Assembly: GCA_045636165.1 (NCBI GenBank)
Contig: JAZTWZ010000028.1
Coordinates: 1-9,385, forward strand
Length of the DNA stretch: 9,385 nt
Source: SIG480 sp045636165
GTDB taxonomy: Bacteria > Bacillota > Clostridia > Oscillospirales > JAAYXM01
Direction: 5' to 3'
Shown: piece after piece, positions 1 to 5,714 of the stretch
Layout of the letters: each line of letters opens with the position of its first letter
Numbering within the stretch: position 1 is the first letter of the stretch
Notes under the pieces: model-generated
The model's input: the letters and a program-made list of their open reading frames with translations, nothing else
Databases searched by the model: none
Told to the model about the DNA's origin: nothing
Made by a program: the position numbers and the translations under genes

Positions 1-240
1 TGATATAATAGACAGCGTCACATAGAGAAAGTGACTCCGCAACGGGCGGTCTTATCCTTCCGTAAGCGCACATACGGAACGGATACGGCTTTGAATGCTT
101 GCGGAATGAGGAGCGATAAAGATAAAAAGAAAAAGCGAAACAGCCTCTGTCGCTTTAGCGCGCAAAAGACGGCAGAGAGTTTCAAAAAGATGCCCAGTAT
201 CAGGGTGAGTCTTAAAAGCTCCACCGAAAAAATAATGAAT
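1..240. other. Region without a convincing gene, upstream of the scaffold gene
   Basis: I see no supportable complete gene here. The window may begin with the last codons of an upstream phage gene: one plus-strand frame reads DIIDSVT and stops at TAG 23-25, but this is too short to assign. A plus-strand frame open from a GTG at 31 to 294 lacks a ribosome binding site, has no family resemblance and runs into the scaffold gene, so I treat it as non-coding. The stretch holds inverted repeats. TTCCGTA 58-64 pairs with TACGGAA 73-79 and extends through ATCC 54-57 / GGAT 81-84 with one bulge. AAAGCGA 132-138 pairs with TCGCTTT 150-156. CTCTGTCG 145-152 pairs with CGGCAGAG 170-177. The last two overlap and exclude each other. 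None is followed by a T-run, so they are not simple terminators. Confidence 0.5.
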
Positions 241-254
241 GGAGGTGCTCTACT

Positions 255-920
255 GTGTTTGATGAAACCAACAAGGCAGAGGAGCAGGAAATAGAGCTTC
301 CGGAAAAACTATTCGAAAGCGACGATATTTCCGAAGAAGAAAACTTTGAAGGCGACCATACCGACAAAGAAACAGAAACACTTAAAATTAAATATAACGG
401 CGAGGAGCGTGACATAACTCTTGATGAGGCTCGCATCCTTGCACAAAAAGGAATGAACTACGACCATGTCGTTGCGGAACGGGACACGAAATATAAGCGT
501 GAACTCGACTTCCTCGACAGAGTCGCAGGAGAAAAAGGGCTTTCGCGCAGACAGTATATGGATATGCAGGAAGCCGGTAACACAGAAACCCGAAGTGAAT
601 TCGGCGGCAGAGAAAGAGCAGCCCGACAGATAGAGAGAATAACAGATTCTTTGGGGATAACAGGGCCGTGGTCAGAGCTTTTCAAAAAGTATCCGACGCT
701 CTCCAGACGCGAGGCGTTCTCGGAGCTTGTCGAGGGAGTTTCAAGCGGAATGACACCGATTGAAGCATACCAGGAAAAGCTCATTCTCGAAAAGGACAAT
801 CTCCTTCGCGCAGAACGCGAGTCAAGAAACGCTGCAGGAAAAAGCGTAGGCTCAATCGGAAGCGACGGAGCTCCGACATACCGTGACGAATTCCTTGAAG
901 GTTTTGAAATGTATAATTAA
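255..920 (+). CDS. Phage scaffolding protein
   Basis: Probable capsid scaffolding protein (221 aa). It would act as an internal chaperone that directs assembly of the major capsid protein and is absent from the mature head. It starts with GTG at 255, placed by a consensus GGAGGT at 241-246. The N-terminus is very acidic (residues 7-42). It is followed by a block typical of clostridial phage scaffolds, 'KIKYNGEERDITLDEA' (44-59) then AQKGMNYD (63-70). Next comes a long charged, helix-rich middle (about 71-190), a Gly/Ser/Ala linker (193-207), and an acidic-aromatic tail, DEFLEGF (211-217), of the kind that binds the coat protein. There are no membrane segments or cysteines. The gene lies directly upstream of the capsid gene (33-base gap), the usual order in tailed phages. 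The family call comes from remembered pattern, composition and position, not from a database search. Confidence 0.85.
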   Translation: MFDETNKAEEQEIELPEKLFESDDISEEENFEGDHTDKETETLKIKYNGEERDITLDEARILAQKGMNYDHVVAERDTKYKRELDFLDRVAGEKGLSRRQYMDMQEAGNTETRSEFGGRERAARQIERITDSLGITGPWSELFKKYPTLSRREAFSELVEGVSSGMTPIEAYQEKLILEKDNLLRAERESRNAAGKSVGSIGSDGAPTYRDEFLEGFEMYN

Positions 921-953
921 AAAACTTAAAAAAAGAAAGGAATTATTAAAATT

Positions 954-2012
954 ATGTCAGCTATCAATTTACATTCAAAGTATGCAAAAGAAATTCAGAC
1001 CAAGTTCACCGTTGAAAGTCTTATCAACGGTCACCTCTCAAATGAGTACTCTTTCTCGGGAGTAAAGACAGTAAGAATCTCAACCCCGATTACAGTACCT
1101 ATGACAGACTACACACGTGGCGGTTCAAACCGCTACGGCACACCGACGGAGATGGAGGATGTTGTTCAGGAGCTTACGCTCACTCAGGACAAGAGCTTCA
1201 CGATGACCATCGACAAGGGTAACAACCTCGATCAGAACGGTATCAAGGAGGCAGGTAAGATGCTTTCTCTCCAGATAAGCGAAAAGGCAATTCCGCTTAT
1301 GGATAAGTACAGCTTCGAGCGACTTTCACGCCTTGCAGGTAAAATCAACGGCGAGGCAGGCGCTCTCACAAAGAGCAATGTCTGCGAGCGTATAACAAAG
1401 GGAACAACTTATATGGACGACTGCGAAGTTCCGGAGTTTGACCGTGTTCTCTTCGTTCCGACAGATACATATACAAAGCTTCGCCTTTCAGAAGAGTTCC
1501 GCGGCTGCGACGCACTTCTTGAGAAGTCTCTCTCCAGAGGTCAGGTTGGCACTTATGACGGTATGAAGGTAATCAAGGTTCCGAGCTCTCGTTGGCCGGA
1601 AAATGTAAACTTCATGATTGTTCACAAACGTGCTGCCTGCGCGCCGGTAAAACTCAACGATACCAAGTTCCACAAGGATCCTCCGGGTATCTCCGGCGCA
1701 CTTCTTGAGGGCAGACAGTATTATGACCTCTTTGTCTTCGGCGCAAAGTGTGATGGTGTTTATGTCGATGTAAATACGGAAAGCGGCGCAGCAGTCGTCT
1801 GTGCAGCACCGTCAATTTCAACAAGCGGCGCAATCACCTGCACAACAAGCGGCGTAAGTATCAAGTACACAACAGACGGTTCTGACCCGAGATATTCCGC
1901 ATCCGCAAAGGTCGGGGTGTCTTCCGACATTACGGAAAAGGGAACAGAGGTTCGTGCATACGCATATAAGGACGGAGCATTCCCGTCGGCAGTTACAACA
2001 GTTACACTTTAA
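954..2012 (+). CDS. Major capsid protein with C-terminal chitobiase/Ig-like domain
   Basis: Probable HK97-fold major capsid protein (352 aa), the structural subunit of the phage head. Residues 1-275 resemble clostridial phage coat proteins. Landmarks are the N-terminal helix with NLHSKYAKEI (5-14), FSGVKTVRI (34-42), the loop VPMTDYTRGG (48-57), QELTLTQDKSFTMTIDKGN (72-90), the KEAGK helix (98-102), FVPTDTYTKL (167-176), GQVGTYDGMKVIKVPSSRWP (196-215), and DPPGISGALLEGRQYYD (242-258). After YVDVN (270-274) an additional domain of about 70 residues follows (about 284-352) with KYTTDGSDPRYSA (304-316) and REVR-like strand VRAYAYKDG (333-341). This is the signature of chitobiase/beta-hexosaminidase C-terminal (CHB_HEX_C_1, Ig/FN3-like) domains. 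The ATG at 954 follows AGAAAGGAA at 934-942. It is preceded by the scaffold gene and followed by a strong hairpin. Domain identity is from motif recognition. Confidence 0.9.
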   Translation: MSAINLHSKYAKEIQTKFTVESLINGHLSNEYSFSGVKTVRISTPITVPMTDYTRGGSNRYGTPTEMEDVVQELTLTQDKSFTMTIDKGNNLDQNGIKEAGKMLSLQISEKAIPLMDKYSFERLSRLAGKINGEAGALTKSNVCERITKGTTYMDDCEVPEFDRVLFVPTDTYTKLRLSEEFRGCDALLEKSLSRGQVGTYDGMKVIKVPSSRWPENVNFMIVHKRAACAPVKLNDTKFHKDPPGISGALLEGRQYYDLFVFGAKCDGVYVDVNTESGAAVVCAAPSISTSGAITCTTSGVSIKYTTDGSDPRYSASAKVGVSSDITEKGTEVRAYAYKDGAFPSAVTTVTL

Positions 2013-2020
2013 TTTGTTTT

Positions 2021-2050
2021 GGCGGGGGCGGCTTCGGCTGTCCCCGTTTG
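2021..2050 (+). terminator. UUCG-capped hairpin after the capsid gene
   Basis: CGGGGGCGGC (2023-2032) pairs with GCTGTCCCCG (2037-2046). All ten positions pair, two as G-U, around a TTCG loop (2033-2036), giving the exceptionally stable C(UUCG)G tetraloop. It is followed only by TTTGTATT, a weak U-tract. It sits 10 bases after the capsid stop codon and before the connector gene's ribosome site. The likely role is a leaky terminator or 3'-end stabiliser that keeps capsid mRNA more abundant than that of the downstream genes. Confidence 0.75.
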
Positions 2051-2076
2051 TATTAATGAAAGGAGTTTTATAAAAA

Positions 2077-2463
2077 ATGAAAGCATATAATATATACAAA
2101 AGAACGCTTGCGCTTATGTTTGAAAGTGAGGGAGAGGATAAAGCATTCCGCGATAATTTCTGCAGCATTTTATCAGCGGTTGCGGCGGAGAGTCTGCCGT
2201 ATGAAAACTCTATCCGCCGTGCGGAAGGTCGCGAGGAGATTAAAACCGCTCCTGTCATATTGGATATGGAAGACGAACTTCCGATGTCAGACGAAATATG
2301 CTCGGTAGCACTTCCGTTTGGCGTTGCAGCATACTTTTACCAGGATGACGGAGAAAACTACAACTCATCCATTTATCGCGAGCGATTTGTAAACGCCCTG
2401 TATGAAGCGAAGAAGTGCTTTTTCGCAGATATAAACGATGTTTACGGAGGTGAGAATATATGA
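2077..2463 (+). CDS. Putative phage head-tail connector/adaptor protein
   Basis: Small phage protein (128 aa), probably a head-completion or head-tail adaptor component that docks on the portal after DNA packaging. It opens with 'MKAYNIYKRTLALMFE' (1-16). Later comes DELPMSDEICSVALPFGVAAYFYQD (66-90, interrupted description: an LP-x-D-E-I block followed by LPFGVAAY). It ends in a helical segment with YRERFVNALYEAKK (100-113). The N-terminal 'IYKRxLAL' and the 'LPxGxAAxxxQDxxEN' block are patterns I associate with short adaptor proteins encoded just after the coat gene in clostridial phages. ATG 2077 has AAAGGAG at 2059-2065. Its stop overlaps the holin start by 4 bases (ATGA), so the two are translationally coupled. 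Function is inferred from position and weak motif memory. A generic structural protein is the alternative. Confidence 0.6.
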   Translation: MKAYNIYKRTLALMFESEGEDKAFRDNFCSILSAVAAESLPYENSIRRAEGREEIKTAPVILDMEDELPMSDEICSVALPFGVAAYFYQDDGENYNSSIYRERFVNALYEAKKCFFADINDVYGGENI

Positions 2464-2753
2464 CGGAGAATTTCATCGGAGAGACTTTCCTCTCGCTCAT
2501 AACGCCTGATTTATACCTTGTCATTGCCGCAGTATTCGGTATCTGCCACGCGCTGAAAAGCGCAAAGTTCTTTGACGACAGATTCATCCCCCTTGCGGCA
2601 ATCGCGCTCGGAGTTATATTTGAGACGCTGTACTTTGCGGCAGTCGGTGGAAATGTCGTCGAATTCGTGCTTCGCGGAGTGGTATCGGGAATGGCGTCTG
2701 TATATGTGGCGAATATAATAAAGCAGATTGGGAGTGGTAAGCGTGACATCTAA
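2460..2753 (+). CDS. Phage holin (Phage_holin_5_2-like)
   Basis: Small membrane protein (97 aa) that would form holes in the cytoplasmic membrane at the end of the phage cycle, releasing or activating the wall-degrading enzyme. There are three hydrophobic stretches at about 17-35, 43-62 and 68-88, with a short basic tail (SGKRDI). The order 'ITPDLYLVIAAVF' (14-26), LKSAKFFDDRFIPL (32-45), GVIFETLYF (51-59) and 'GMASVYVANIIKQI' (77-90) matches the pattern I recall for holin family 5_2. That family typically shows TPEL...LK.S......IP...G.......LY....G...SVY.NQ.IKQ. The start ATG 2460 follows a near-perfect GGAGGTGA at 2446-2453 and overlaps the upstream stop. Its own stop lies inside the next gene, as expected for a holin-lysin pair. 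Confidence 0.8.
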   Translation: MTENFIGETFLSLITPDLYLVIAAVFGICHALKSAKFFDDRFIPLAAIALGVIFETLYFAAVGGNVVEFVLRGVVSGMASVYVANIIKQIGSGKRDI

Positions 2754-3537
2754 ATCATTCAAGGGCGGAAGAATTTATGAGATACCGCTTTCGGATATCG
2801 AATACATAGGCTATTTTTACGCCAATGATGGAAACGAGGAGATAAAAAGCGCGAAGAAAAGAATTACTTCTGCGCGAGGTCGTGAGCCTGATTTTCTTAT
2901 GAATGCGGAGCTTTTTGACTTCATAACGCGCCGTGCGGCGAGCGATGTCGTGGCAGGTGGAGAGGCTCATCGCCTGACAGAGAGCTACGGAATCGCGTTT
3001 CCCGAAAACAAGACGGCTGTTTTCTCGTATAAGAACAATGTGAATGCGCCCGACTATATCGGTGCATACCCCGTCCTTGTCAGAAATGGAAAAGAGGAAA
3101 AGCAGAACCCTGCAGGCATAACAGGTCGCAGGGGAAGAACGGCTCTCGGGCTTTCGGGGAAGTCGCTTTTTGCAGTCCTCATCCCCGACAAAGGCGGTGT
3201 AACGCTCTCTGAGCTTCGGAAAAGGCTTGTTTCAAGTGGCGTCGAGAATGCGATAAACCTCGACGGCGGCGGCAGTACGCAGTTTTATGCACCGGGCGGA
3301 AACTATTTCTCCGGCAGGCGTGTCCGCGGCTTTATCGGAATATGGGTCCGCGGTGGCGAGAGAAGACGCGTCCGCGTCAGAACGAGCCTCAATGTCAGAA
3401 GCGGTCCGGGCGTTTTCCACAAGCGCATCGGAAGTCTCTATAACGGCGATATCGTGAGCGTGCTTGAGGTGCAGGGCGCATGGAGCAGAATCGTAAACGG
3501 CTGGGTACATTCGAGCTACCTCGAAAAGTTAAGTTGA
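2743..3537 (+). CDS. Phosphodiester glycosidase (NAGPA domain) with SH3b domain; candidate phage lysin
   Basis: Probable wall-active enzyme (264 aa). The catalytic part (about 10-205) shows NAGPA/DUF2233 hallmarks: MNAELFD (53-59), YPVLVRNGK (109-117), GRRGRTALGL (128-137), GGVTLSELRKRL (151-162) and NLDGGGST (172-179). Characterised relatives hydrolyse a sugar-phosphate diester (N-acetylglucosamine-1-phosphodiester alpha-N-acetylglucosaminidase). In a phage the substrate could be a phosphodiester-linked glycan or teichoic polymer of the wall, which is an inference. Residues 209-262 form a bacterial SH3 domain (RTSLNVRSGPG 213-223, WSRIVNGWVHSSYL 247-260), a wall-binding module. There is no signal peptide, so release would depend on the holin. 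I chose GTG 2743 because GGGAG at 2730-2734 is correctly spaced, rather than a TTG at 2728 that lies on that site. It overlaps the holin gene by 11 bases. No amidase, muramidase or peptidase domain is present. Confidence 0.85.
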   Translation: MTSKSFKGGRIYEIPLSDIEYIGYFYANDGNEEIKSAKKRITSARGREPDFLMNAELFDFITRRAASDVVAGGEAHRLTESYGIAFPENKTAVFSYKNNVNAPDYIGAYPVLVRNGKEEKQNPAGITGRRGRTALGLSGKSLFAVLIPDKGGVTLSELRKRLVSSGVENAINLDGGGSTQFYAPGGNYFSGRRVRGFIGIWVRGGERRRVRVRTSLNVRSGPGVFHKRIGSLYNGDIVSVLEVQGAWSRIVNGWVHSSYLEKLS

Positions 3538-3548
3538 GAGGTGAGAAT

Positions 3549-3743
3549 GTGGAATATGTAACTTGTGAGACCTGCGAGAGCATGCGCGAGAAGATAAACA
3601 AACGGCTCAATCAAGGCGATGTCCGGTTTGAACGGCTCGAAACAAAGCTCGATACGCTTATCGCAACAAACCGCCTCATAGCAGGCTCGGTAATCGGCGG
3701 CGTAGCAACGATTATTGTAACCTTGCTCCTCAGGGGGATATAG
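3549..3743 (+). CDS. XhlA/hemolysin-like small membrane protein
   Basis: A 64-residue protein of the XhlA type: a short N-terminus with two cysteines (CETC, 6-9), a charged amphipathic coiled-coil-like segment (about 10-38, with heptad-like 'VRFERLETKLDTLI' 25-38), then one transmembrane helix (about 42-61, rich in Gly, Ile, Val) and a short RGI tail. In Bacillus PBSX, XhlA is a membrane lysis accessory that works with a holin and lysin, and this location directly after holin and lysin genes fits. The start is GTG 3549, set by GAGGTGA (3538-3544) seven to eight bases upstream. A longer reading to an ATG at 3480 would lie inside the lysin gene and lacks a ribosome site. It is 11 bases from the lysin stop, so it is part of the same operon. 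Confidence 0.7.
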   Translation: MEYVTCETCESMREKINKRLNQGDVRFERLETKLDTLIATNRLIAGSVIGGVATIIVTLLLRGI

Positions 3744-3751
3744 GAAAAAGA

Positions 3752-3791
3752 GGGTTCGACGACGGTGAAAAGATTCGTTGTCGTCGAATCT
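3752..3791. repeat. Long inverted repeat closing the lysis operon
   Basis: TTCGACGAC (3755-3763) and GTCGTCGAA (3780-3788) are perfect inverted repeats. Allowing G-U pairs the stem extends to 3752-3766 with 3777-3791 around a loop of about 10 bases. On the plus strand no T-run follows directly. On the minus strand the hairpin is followed by CCTCTTTTTCC. It may be a weak or bidirectional terminator for the phage operon, or an operator or boundary element ahead of the 330-aa gene. Confidence 0.5.
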
Positions 3792-3808
3792 CAATTAAAG
3801 ATTAAAAT

Positions 3809-3837
3809 TTGCAAAAATAAAAAAATTGTACTATAAT
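3809..3837 (+). promoter_or_regulatory. Sigma-A-type promoter-like sequence before the 330-aa gene
   Basis: TTGCAA (3809-3814), a 17-base spacer and a perfect TATAAT (3832-3837) lie in an AT-rich stretch. Initiation would be near 3844, but the gene's ribosome site GGAGGT is at 3838-3843, so a transcript from here would lose it. Either this promoter is not the working one or it makes a nearly leaderless mRNA. I list it because the match is near consensus and marks an independent transcription unit. Confidence 0.45.
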
Positions 3838-3854
3838 GGAGGTAGTAATTACAA

Positions 3855-4847
3855 ATGATAACACAAAATTTATTCAACAATCGACCAAAAACTTTTATGG
3901 ACTACGAGTCGGGCAAGGTACCGAGTAAAAAAGAGTGGGCTTCGCAGTCAACAACGCAAACCAAAACTTATGACCCATTTGCATCCAATGTAAAATTAGT
4001 TGGCGACGATATGACGGAAAAGGACTATGATACCTTCTTTGAAGGGTTCAATTCTGTAAACATTATGCCCTTGCAGAAGGAAACACGGTCAGTACAGAAA
4101 CCAACGGTGCGAGATGCACTATACCGTCCTTCCGTTGATGGAAAACCAACAATACAAAATCTTCCGTACAGACCATCGGTTCATGGAGAACCAACAATAC
4201 AAAAGTTTTCGTACAGCCCATCAGAAAATGGAGAAGCAAACATAAGTCTCTATTCAGGAACAACTCCCACGCATATTCAGGTGAAAAATGCTTCTCAAAA
4301 ATCTGAGGAAACATTGTGGGGTAAAGTTAAAGAACACGGGTCGGATGTATATAATCTTTGGGGTGAGCTTTCAAGGATTGCTGGCGATTTGCCACCGGAG
4401 ACTTATCAGGCAATAAGAACGATATTGAACCCTCTGTCAGAGCGCGATTCCAAAAAAGAAGCGATTGCCTTTTTAGAAAGCGAAATCAAGAGAATTCATT
4501 ATGGAAGAAATCAGTATAATGTTGATTTTCCAAAAACCGCAGAGATTGCAGAAGATTGGAATTGGGAGACAGAGTTAGCTGCTTGTCACCAAAACACAGT
4601 AGAACCAGGTGAAAAACCCAATATAAAATATGTTTCGCCGGACGGCAAAAGAGAGGTTATATTCGACCATACAGGAAATGTGGTCATTACCGCAGATGAA
4701 GATGAAGGTACATACAACTATGCAGACCCAGATTTGTGGTTAGCACACTTAATTTTAGATATATTGCCGTGGATAGCATATGGTAATACACCTGAAGATA
4801 CTACCAAATGGTATCAAAGAATAGGAGGTTCTTTATTTGGAAAGTAA
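3855..4847 (+). CDS. Hypothetical protein with tandem repeats and polymorphic-toxin-like C-terminus
   Basis: Unrecognised protein (330 aa), ATG 3855 with GGAGGT at 3838-3843. It has no signal peptide or membrane segment. The N-terminal part (1-80) is polar and low in hydrophobics. Residues 90-131 are three imperfect tandem 15-residue units (YRPSVDGKPTIQNLP, YRPSVHGEPTIQKFS, YSPSENGEANIS), with a possible decayed unit just before. A helical middle follows (about 150-240). The end (257-328) reads KYVSPDGKREVIFD, GTYNYADPD, 'LAHLILDILPWIAYGNTPED' (296-315). From memory this resembles a domain found at the C-termini of polymorphic toxins (SPDG...GTYNY...DVLPWI.WGN.P.D), which I cannot verify here. 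The next gene overlaps it by 11 bases and encodes ankyrin repeats, a known type of immunity protein. A toxin role is therefore an inference. It may equally be a phage-borne protein of unknown role. Confidence 0.7.
   Translation: MITQNLFNNRPKTFMDYESGKVPSKKEWASQSTTQTKTYDPFASNVKLVGDDMTEKDYDTFFEGFNSVNIMPLQKETRSVQKPTVRDALYRPSVDGKPTIQNLPYRPSVHGEPTIQKFSYSPSENGEANISLYSGTTPTHIQVKNASQKSEETLWGKVKEHGSDVYNLWGELSRIAGDLPPETYQAIRTILNPLSERDSKKEAIAFLESEIKRIHYGRNQYNVDFPKTAEIAEDWNWETELAACHQNTVEPGEKPNIKYVSPDGKREVIFDHTGNVVITADEDEGTYNYADPDLWLAHLILDILPWIAYGNTPEDTTKWYQRIGGSLFGK
4122..4247 (+). repeat. Three tandem 45-bp coding repeats
   Basis: Units at 4122-4166, 4167-4211 and 4212-4247 (the last shortened) encode the 15-residue repeats of the 330-aa protein. 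'CCAACAATACAAAA' occurs in the first two copies at the same phase, which shows duplication at DNA level. The third copy has diverged. Confidence 0.8.
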
Positions 4848-5682
4848 AAAAACACCAAAATTTGTAATTGCGCTTGCTTTGTTAATAGTTTTTATCTTTT
4901 CATTTTTGTTTTTTAATATGGTATCATTCTGTTACAGCAAATATCAGTGCAACAGAATGATTGATGCTATAAAAGAAAATGACATAAACAAACTGGAATG
5001 GATTCTGCATTTCTCAAATCCGAATTGTGTTGACGAAATTCTCATAAAAGCGGTGGGTTCTGAAAGATACAGATACACCCCATTGGGAGAGGCGTGCAAG
5101 GCGGGAAATTTTGAAATGGTTAAGCTTCTGGTGGAAGACGGGGCTGATGTAAATTATGCACCGATATTGACCGATACATCGCCATTAGGTTTCGCTTCGG
5201 AAAACGACAGTGTTGATAATTTGAAAATAGTTAAGTTTCTGATTGAAAAAGGTGCTGATGTCGATTTTTCGAAATATAAACACGCACATCCCGGGTTTCG
5301 GCTACTGGCGAAAGAAAATCTTTCTCCGAACGGGATGGAGATTTTGGAAGAGCTGTTGAAAGCAGGGTCAGACCCAAACAAGGAACAGCTTTTGCAGGTT
5401 GCGTGCGTTTGGAAACATGAGGAAGCAATCAGATATCTTGTTGAAGAATGGGGATATGATGCATCCGATCCGCGTAATCTCTGTGGATATTGTTACGGTG
5501 GTGGAGAGTATTCTTATGAGACCTTTGAATATTTCCTTGAGCGAGGAGCAAACCCGTATGAAAAATACTTAGCCAATAAATTCAACGGTGAAAAGAATGC
5601 AATCGAATATCTGCAGGAAGAGTCTCCTGAATGGGCAGAAAAGCTCATTGAGCTGGCGGCAAGCTACGGTATAACGGAATAA
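4837..5682 (+). CDS. Membrane-anchored ankyrin-repeat protein
   Basis: Ankyrin-repeat protein (281 aa). TTG 4837 is the likely start: AGGAGG at 4823-4828 lies eight bases upstream, and it overlaps the preceding gene by 11 bases, giving tight translational coupling. Residues 8-32 form one hydrophobic helix after a basic N-terminus (ESKKTPK), so the rest is probably tethered to the membrane. Ankyrin units: about 40-66 (degenerate), 80-109 (TPLGEACKAGNFEMVKLLVE then DGADVNY), 115-144 (SPLGFA...LKIVKFLIEKGADVDF), 152-181, 183-210, and a partial one at 225-241 (YETFEYFLERGANPY). Ankyrin repeats are protein-binding scaffolds. In polymorphic toxin loci they can serve as immunity proteins next to their toxin, so binding the 330-aa partner is the natural hypothesis. 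No enzymatic domain is visible. Which side of the membrane the repeats face cannot be read from sequence alone. Confidence 0.8.
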   Translation: MESKKTPKFVIALALLIVFIFSFLFFNMVSFCYSKYQCNRMIDAIKENDINKLEWILHFSNPNCVDEILIKAVGSERYRYTPLGEACKAGNFEMVKLLVEDGADVNYAPILTDTSPLGFASENDSVDNLKIVKFLIEKGADVDFSKYKHAHPGFRLLAKENLSPNGMEILEELLKAGSDPNKEQLLQVACVWKHEEAIRYLVEEWGYDASDPRNLCGYCYGGGEYSYETFEYFLERGANPYEKYLANKFNGEKNAIEYLQEESPEWAEKLIELAASYGITE

Positions 5683-5686
5683 CAAA

Positions 5687-5714
5687 AAAGACGGACGAGT
5701 TATCGTCCGTCTTT
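5687..5714. terminator. Bidirectional intrinsic terminator between convergent genes
   Basis: AAAGACGGACGA (5687-5698) pairs perfectly with TCGTCCGTCTTT (5703-5714) around a 4-base loop. On the plus strand TATCTTTTTG follows the stem core. On the minus strand the stem runs directly into a T-run (TTTTTTG). It ends both the ankyrin gene and the minus-strand membrane protein gene, whose TAA stop lies exactly in the loop and whose last codons form one arm. Confidence 0.9.

Noticed and set aside
18..224. Minus-strand open frame of 68 codons with a hydrophobic start
   Set aside because: No ribosome site, and the Phe/Leu-rich stretch is the reverse of an A/G-rich plus-strand tract. It faces against the phage operon.
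217..247. Hairpin hiding the scaffold gene's ribosome site (CTCCACC versus GGAGGTG)
   Set aside because: The segments do not pair well in antiparallel order. Only short four-base runs match, so there is no support for a masking structure.
31..294. Open frame of 87 codons at the left edge, plus strand
   Set aside because: It has no ribosome site before its GTG, a low-complexity basic composition and no family resemblance, and it overlaps the well-supported scaffold gene in another frame.
2728..2742. TTG at 2728 as start of the glycosidase gene
   Set aside because: It sits on the ribosome-site sequence itself. GTG 2743 has GGGAG at correct spacing.
1818..2749. Long minus-strand open frames (146 and 164 codons) opposite the capsid tail, connector and holin genes
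   Set aside because: They lie antisense to strongly supported genes with good ribosome sites. Composition is odd and they show no recognisable motifs, so they are shadows of the plus-strand genes.
3480..3548. ATG 3480 as start of the XhlA-like gene
   Set aside because: It lies deep in the lysin gene without a ribosome site. GTG 3549 directly follows GAGGTGA.
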